In this document: one piece after another, positions 18,312 through 22,297 of the stretch
Layout of the letters: every line of letters begins with the position of its first letter
Position numbering within the stretch: the stretch's first letter is position 1
Origin: Chara braunii
Lineage: Eukaryota > Streptophyta > Charophyceae > Charales > Characeae
Assembly (NCBI GenBank): GCA_003427395.1
Contig: BFEA01000080.1
Coordinates: 2,818,694 to 2,840,990 of the forward strand
Reading direction: 5' to 3'
DNA: 22,297 nt
The notes under the pieces: model-generated
What the model saw: only the letters and a program-made list of their open reading frames with translations
Database searches by the model: none
What the model was told of the DNA's origin: nothing
Made by a program: the position numbers and the translations under genes

Positions 18312-18351
18312 ATTAGGTTAGCCCTAACCTAATTCGGAATTAGGTTTAGGG
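18312..18351. repeat. Two mutually exclusive hairpins sharing one arm, next to the PBS
   Basis: ATTAGGTTAG-CC-CTAACCTAAT (18312-18333) is perfect with 10-bp arms. CCCTAACCTAATTC (18322-18335) also pairs with GAATTAGGTTTAGGG (18337-18351) with one bulged base. The middle arm is shared, so only one can form at a time. The sequence is CCCTAA-like but not a telomere array. Confidence 0.8.
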
Positions 18352-18382
18352 TGACTAACACCTCTCGCCAGCAAGTAAGTCC

Positions 18383-18394
18383 GCTCCGATACCA
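18383..18394 (-). other. Primer binding site of chromovirus B (tRNA-iMet type)
   Basis: On the - strand, TGGTATCGGAGC lies 2 nt after the LTR end (...CGTAACA). It matches the common plant PBS TGGTATCAGAGC, complementary to the initiator Met tRNA 3' end, except A to G at position 8. Minus-strand DNA synthesis would begin here. Confidence 0.9.
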
Positions 18395-18396
18395 AT

Positions 18397-19760
18397 TGTT
18401 ACGATCCTCGTCATTCCCAAAGTGCAAATTCACAATGAAACACAATGCCACCCAATTGCGAAAGAAGTGAAAGCACTTGCAAAGAGATGGAGACCAAAGA
18501 AGAAGAAGAAGAAGAAGAAGAAGAAGAAGAAGATGTACACCAGCAAGACCAATGACAAATCCCCCTTCTCTCTCCACCTTCCTCCTCCTCCTTCACTTCG
18601 CCAATCTTATTCTTCTTCCAATAATAATTATAATAACAATGAGTGGATGAACCAGAATCAATCTCCGAAGTCCCCTCTGACTGCTGACACAACAACAACA
18701 GGTCCACCATAGCTATGGCTTCCCTCCTTCTTCCACCTCTCACATGTGTAGGCTATGGCGGACTACTGAGGGCTCAGCCCTCCTGTGCAAAGGACAATGG
18801 AAAGCAGCTATGTTGCTGCACTCCTGTCCAAAGGACAACCCAAAGCAGCTATGCCGCTGCTGACCAAGCTGCCATGCCTGACTCTGCCTCGAGCTTCCTT
18901 GGTGTGGCACTACCCCAACTGGGGACTTCCAGATGCAGCGCCCAACAAGGTGATGAAGATGGTGTCCACCATAGCTAGGTAGGTAGCTCGCCACTCTCCT
19001 CCTTCGCCCCCTTCTTCCTCCTCCTCAGGCTGGGATGCCCGCCATAGCCAGGCTGAGCGCCCAGCTGCCCTTCACCTCCAGGCAGCGCTGTACAAGTCCA
19101 GCGCTTGGCTCATTAGCATGTCGCCAATCCTTGCATACCGCATATGAGGAGGAGCTGCTTGCTCCTCCGGAAGATATAGCGGCCTACTGACCTCTTGGGC
19201 GGTGACTTCCTAGGCCGAGCGGCCTCCCAGCAACCGGTACCTCCTCCCTTTCGGAGGGAAACATCATTGCAGGCTCTGCTATCGTCTGGACAGGCCCTAG
19301 ACTCAGGCTACTTAGACTGGTACCGGCCTACCTCTATCCTATGCTACTGGGCCTCTAAAAATGCCAACTTTTTGTCTTCTTCTGCTCGGCCTGCAGTACC
19401 CGACACTCCTACCACTACTTGAGTGGTACCGGCGTACCTGCTACTTGAGTGTTTTTCGCCACTGCTCTAAGTGTTACGGGCCTACCCCCGCTACTTGAGT
19501 GTTTTCCCCGCTGCAACCCTCAAAGTCACGGCCACAGGTAAGTACCGGCCCTGCGNGGCNTTTCAACCAACAAGTACCCTTGCGGGTCACACACACACTC
19601 AGCCGACAAGCACTCAGACAGGCATGCAAACCAGCAGGCACGCACACACACAGACTTGGAAACCACAGCAGAATGCGGGAATCTCAGCAAGGCATTCATT
19701 CCAGCGGCAAATCCCCGAAATTAGCAGTGTTCTCAGTCTGTGTTTTGGCGGGTCATTACA
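18397..19760 (-). repeat. 5' LTR of chromovirus B (right copy), 1364 bp
   Basis: In element orientation it begins TGTAATGACCC at 19760 and ends GGATCGTAACA at 18397. It is collinear with the left LTR minus Helitron and duplication. It has a (GAA)n tract of about 12 units (18497-18532) and an intact AT-rich site where the left copy holds the Helitron (about 18618-18642). Three TACTTGAGTG motifs lie at 19416, 19442 and 19492. A CTATATC element (- strand, about 19166-19172) could serve as a TATA-like signal, low confidence. Two N bases lie at 19556 and 19560. It has about 15 extra bases near 18442 relative to the left copy. Confidence 0.95.
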
Positions 19761-20955
19761 CCTTCCTTCTCCAGTCAACTTTGAGCGCTGGAGCATAAGG
19801 AAGAAGGTGTTATTTGTTTATTGGTCCACTCCTCTTCGACAACCTGCTCCTCGCGACTTTGCCACAAACTGAGAAGCTGATTGCTCTCTCTTGTCTGCAC
19901 CATGTAGCCCCACCCTGAGCTTTTGCTGACACCCGCCGGCAGACCTCCCAACAGGGCCCATGACTTGTGCCAGGGAAAAGCAGGGCCAGAAATTCTTGAC
20001 CATTGTCTGACCACCGATCGCCAGATCTGGTTGGAAGCCGAGATTAATTGTGGATTCAAATGCCCAGTGGCATCATCGAAGGCATTGAAGATCAACTTTC
20101 ATCCTGCCAACCAGACTGCTGACGGAGTGGATACCATAGAAACTAGCCAAAGGAGAGAACCCTGTCTTTGACAAGGAATAAGCTTGAGCTGCTCCCAGCA
20201 GGATGAGCGGGCATGATCAATCGCAGCAGGGTCTAGTTCCAATAACTGAGATCAGTGTAACCTGACTGTTACCAGCGGGCACTCGAGTGGTTGGTTGATC
20301 TTGTAGCCCAGTTTCAGAGAATATTCGGACAGATTTGAGTATGATCCTGCATTTCTAGAAAGAGTCCCTTACCAGAGGTGCGGGTCCAACTTACGTAAGA
20401 GGGTGTCCTTCAGCAAAGGTTCTGAAGGATACCTCTCTCAAGGATGCTTTTTCCAAGATGCGAACTTGAGAAAGTGCTGTGCCCACCGCTGATTAGGGAT
20501 TTCCCTCTTTCTCAGTAAAGTGCTTGTGAAGGAAGGACTGAGAAACACTGGAATAGGCGTTTTCCATCCTCCGCGTATTCAGTCAGTTTCCAAACGTTCT
20601 CTGGCGGGTGTTCAGTGTTAGCATACCATGTGCCTGGAGGATCCACTGAGACAGAAAAGGGGAGTTCCTGACAAAATGTAGGGATGGCGTTGACAAGTGC
20701 TTGTTTCCTTTCTTCCAATACCAGACTTGACCTAGGACTTCCTTAAGAGACTAATCAGAAATCCAAGTTCCCAACAGATCATCCCAAATGTCATCGATGC
20801 ACAGAACTCCTCTTTCTATCCAGGAATGGCCAAAGCTGGCTAGGGAAGTATCAGCTCTGGGCCAGGTCCCCTCCAAAGACCGGATTTTGGGGTTTTCAAA
20901 CAGAGGCTGTAGGAGGACTGGGCTCTTTCCAAGAGTCTGGTCTGAGCTTTTCCAA

Positions 20956-21115
20956 GCATGGATGATCGCCACCCAGAACAGAGATTTGATATGTAATCTT
21001 TGGTATGAGTAAAGCGTAAGGCAGGGCCGATGTTGGCATGGATGATAGCCACCCAGAACGGATATTTGATATGTTGTCTTTGGTATGAGTAAAGCATAAG
21101 GCAAGGTCTGAACAT
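20956..21115. repeat. 80-bp tandem duplication in the LINE
   Basis: GCATGGATGAT at 20956 and 21036 starts two copies of about 80 bp, both with CACCCAGAAC, TTTGATATGT and CTTTGGTATGAGTAAAGC. 80 is not a multiple of 3, so it breaks the LINE frame. Confidence 0.88.
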
Positions 21116-21634
21116 CGTTGAGTCTGGCAGGACTCAATTCACAAGACAAACTGTGTTTGGCTCGATAGACCCAGTGCTGTGTCGGAGTCTGTACTGGCAC
21201 AAACAATCCAGGAACAGAGCATGGGAAAATTTTGCCCCAGGGGATCTAGGCCTCCCTTCGATCTGGGCAAGCATAGCAGCTCCCAAACTTCTTTTGGGAT
21301 GAATGCTCCCCCCTCCTCGGTGAAAGGCTTTCAAATGAATTTGGCAGCTCTGCGCTGGACCAGCGAGTAGAGCTAGTGTGCGAAGCACCTTACTTTGCTT
21401 ACAAACTACAATAAAGCAAACAATGCCCCATGTATAACCATTGACCTTTCCAAATATTGAAAGATGAGGGGCTTTGCCCGAAATGACCAGTCGGTGCAGA
21501 GATTTCTGCAGTAGGATGTTGTCATGAGCCTATGAGTAATCACTCAGGGCAATCTGGACAGCGAGGAATCGCTCAGAGTGTTCTTCGTCAATTCTCTTCA
21601 TGCCCCACTGAACAACCATTGAAAACCTAGAGGG

Positions 21635-21957
21635 GGGAGAAAATAGACTTATGCTAGTTGATGGCATTTGATGGCAACTTCTGACCGTAGTAAGGATTCC
21701 TCTAGGCACCACTCCAAGGCCCCGAAAGATCAAGGGGTTTTCTGAGGTACTGCGGATATCTTGCTAGTCAGGGCTTTCACCTTGCGCTGGCCTGGACATG
21801 GGGGAGAAAATATACTTATGCTAGTTGATGGCAACTTCTGACCGTAGTAAGTATTCCTCTAGGCACCACTTCAAGGCCCTGAGAGATTGAGGGGTATTCC
21901 GAGGTACTGCGATATCTTGCTAGTCAGGGCTTTCACTTTGCGCTGGCCTGGACAAGC
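21635..21957. repeat. About 160-bp tandem duplication across the LINE RT region
   Basis: GGGAGAAAATA-ACTTATGCTAGTTGATGG near 21636 recurs near 21803, and GCGCTGGCCTGGACA at 21785 recurs near 21943. Offset is about 167 at the start and 160 at the end, because copy 1 has a short extra TTTGATGGCA-like piece. It disrupts the RT just after the RQGCPL block. Confidence 0.88.
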
Positions 21958-22152
21958 AGGCAGTCCACGAATCTGTGGGTGGGCGTGAATAGTTTTCAAG
22001 ATCCCTTCCATTTGAATAGCAAAAAGTATTGAGGCTAGGGGGCAACCCTGCCTCAAGGAGTGAGATAGTGTTACATACTTCAATGAGTATGGGCAAAACC
22101 AAAGATCAACCAATATAGGATGAGCATTTATGCAGCGGAAGTCTGATAACGA

Positions 22153-22222
22153 ACTGACTCACATAGACTGACTCACATAGACTGACTCACATAGACTGAC
22201 TCACATAGACTGACCTACATGG
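22153..22222. repeat. 14-bp minisatellite (ACTGACTCACATAG) x5
   Basis: Four exact 14-bp units at 22153, 22167, 22181 and 22195, then one degenerate unit at 22209. Each exact unit contains TGACTCA, the bZIP (GCN4/AP-1) consensus. It lies at or near the edge of the recognisable LINE RT, and 14 bp does not keep a reading frame. Confidence 0.95.
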
Positions 22223-22297
22223 CATCACTCCACACACATACAATCATGAGATGGTGGGGTCTGGGTCATGCATAGACGATACCCAGATCCCGTACAC

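Larger units (their letters stand above)
17012..18382 (-). other. Untranslated leader of chromovirus B, no gene
   Basis: Between the primer binding site and the Gag ATG there are about 1370 bp without supported coding sequence. Contents: two overlapping palindromes next to the PBS (18312-18351), a palindrome at 17656-17672, and A/T-rich sequence just upstream of gag. The open frame at 17314-17012 joined to gag has no gag similarity. Confidence 0.7.
8248..19760 (-). mobile_element. Chromovirus B: Ty3/gypsy LTR retrotransposon inserted in a LINE, with a nested Helitron
   Basis: Two long direct repeats with TG...CA ends (8248-11553 and 18397-19760) flank a - strand coding region ordered Gag, protease, RT, RNase H, integrase, chromodomain. 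The primer binding site (18383-18394) is 2 nt inside the right LTR and the polypurine tract (11554-11567) abuts the left LTR, so the 5' LTR is on the right. A CCTT duplication flanks the element. Every coding domain has stops or frameshifts. The left LTR is lengthened by a Helitron-like insertion (8472-10242) and a 181-bp duplication. B's protein sequences differ clearly from A's (for example V-Y-P-L-P-R-I-D-D against V-E-P-L-P-R-T-D-D in RT), so it is a separate family. Confidence 0.93.
19761..22297 (-). pseudogene. Decayed LINE ORF2: reverse transcriptase and C-terminal part
   Basis: Read on the - strand from the window's right edge. The frame 22113-21871 has the LINE RT block L-R-Q-G-C-P-L-A-S-I-L-F-A-I (codons about 22012-22060), the non-LTR counterpart of R-Q-G-C-P-L-S-P. 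The place where the catalytic A-D-D should follow reads A-L-T-S-K, so the active site is lost or shifted. Next comes W-G-M-K-R-I ... E-R-F-L-A-V-Q-I-A-L-S-D (near 21540-21600), like the post-RT region. P-R-S-K-G-G-L (near 21255) follows in another frame, then W-I-E-R-G-V-L-C-I-D-D-I-W-D-D-L (near 20780-20825) and a Trp-containing tail (20718-20512). Frames change at least six times. The 5' part (EN domain, ORF1) would lie beyond 22297. Such proteins nick target DNA and copy their own RNA there; this copy is dead. Confidence 0.75.

Noticed and set aside
18290-18351. Interstitial telomere repeat (CCCTAA-like)
   Set aside because: Only scattered CCCTAA words with no regular array; better explained as overlapping palindromes in the chromovirus leader.
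22153-22222. CRISPR array
   Set aside because: Units are contiguous with no spacers, 14 bp long, and the context is eukaryotic transposons.

Overview
The window is a stack of transposable elements and contains no intact host gene. It suggests a photosynthetic eukaryote of the green lineage. It holds two different decayed Ty3/gypsy chromoviruses (integrase followed by a chromodomain), one with a tRNA-iMet-type primer binding site. It also holds a decayed LINE, a Helitron-like element, and a 138-bp piece of the plastid atpB gene. The element proteins remind me of families I associate with charophyte algae such as Chara; that is recall, not a search result.

Layout. (1) 1-7150, + strand: chromovirus A. 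It has a 5' region with a phased TTGACC array and a perfect hairpin, then gag, protease, RT, RNase H, and integrase plus chromodomain (to 6785), all broken by stops and frameshifts. Inside the RT domain lies the antisense atpB fragment (4153-4290). A non-coding 3' region follows, possibly a 3' LTR; its partner LTR is not recognisable in the window. (2) 7740-8247 and 19761-22297, - strand: two halves of one decayed LINE. (3) 8248-19760, - strand: chromovirus B, inserted in the LINE. It has LTRs at 8248-11553 and 18397-19760, a PBS at 18383-18394, a polypurine tract at 11554-11567 and a CCTT target duplication. Gag, protease, RT, RNase H and integrase/chromodomain run from right to left. (4) 8472-10242, - strand: a 1771-bp non-autonomous Helitron-like element inside the left LTR of chromovirus B. 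It carries a 68-nt G run and internal tandem repeats.

Order of events read from the nesting: LINE first, then chromovirus B into it, then the Helitron into B's LTR. Chromovirus A decayed separately and gained plastid DNA. None of these elements looks able to move by itself. Many of the stop codons are of the kind produced by C-to-T change, which fits long silencing by methylation, though that is inference. Two N bases (19556, 19560) show that this is draft assembly sequence, so the G run and the atpB junctions need confirmation from reads.
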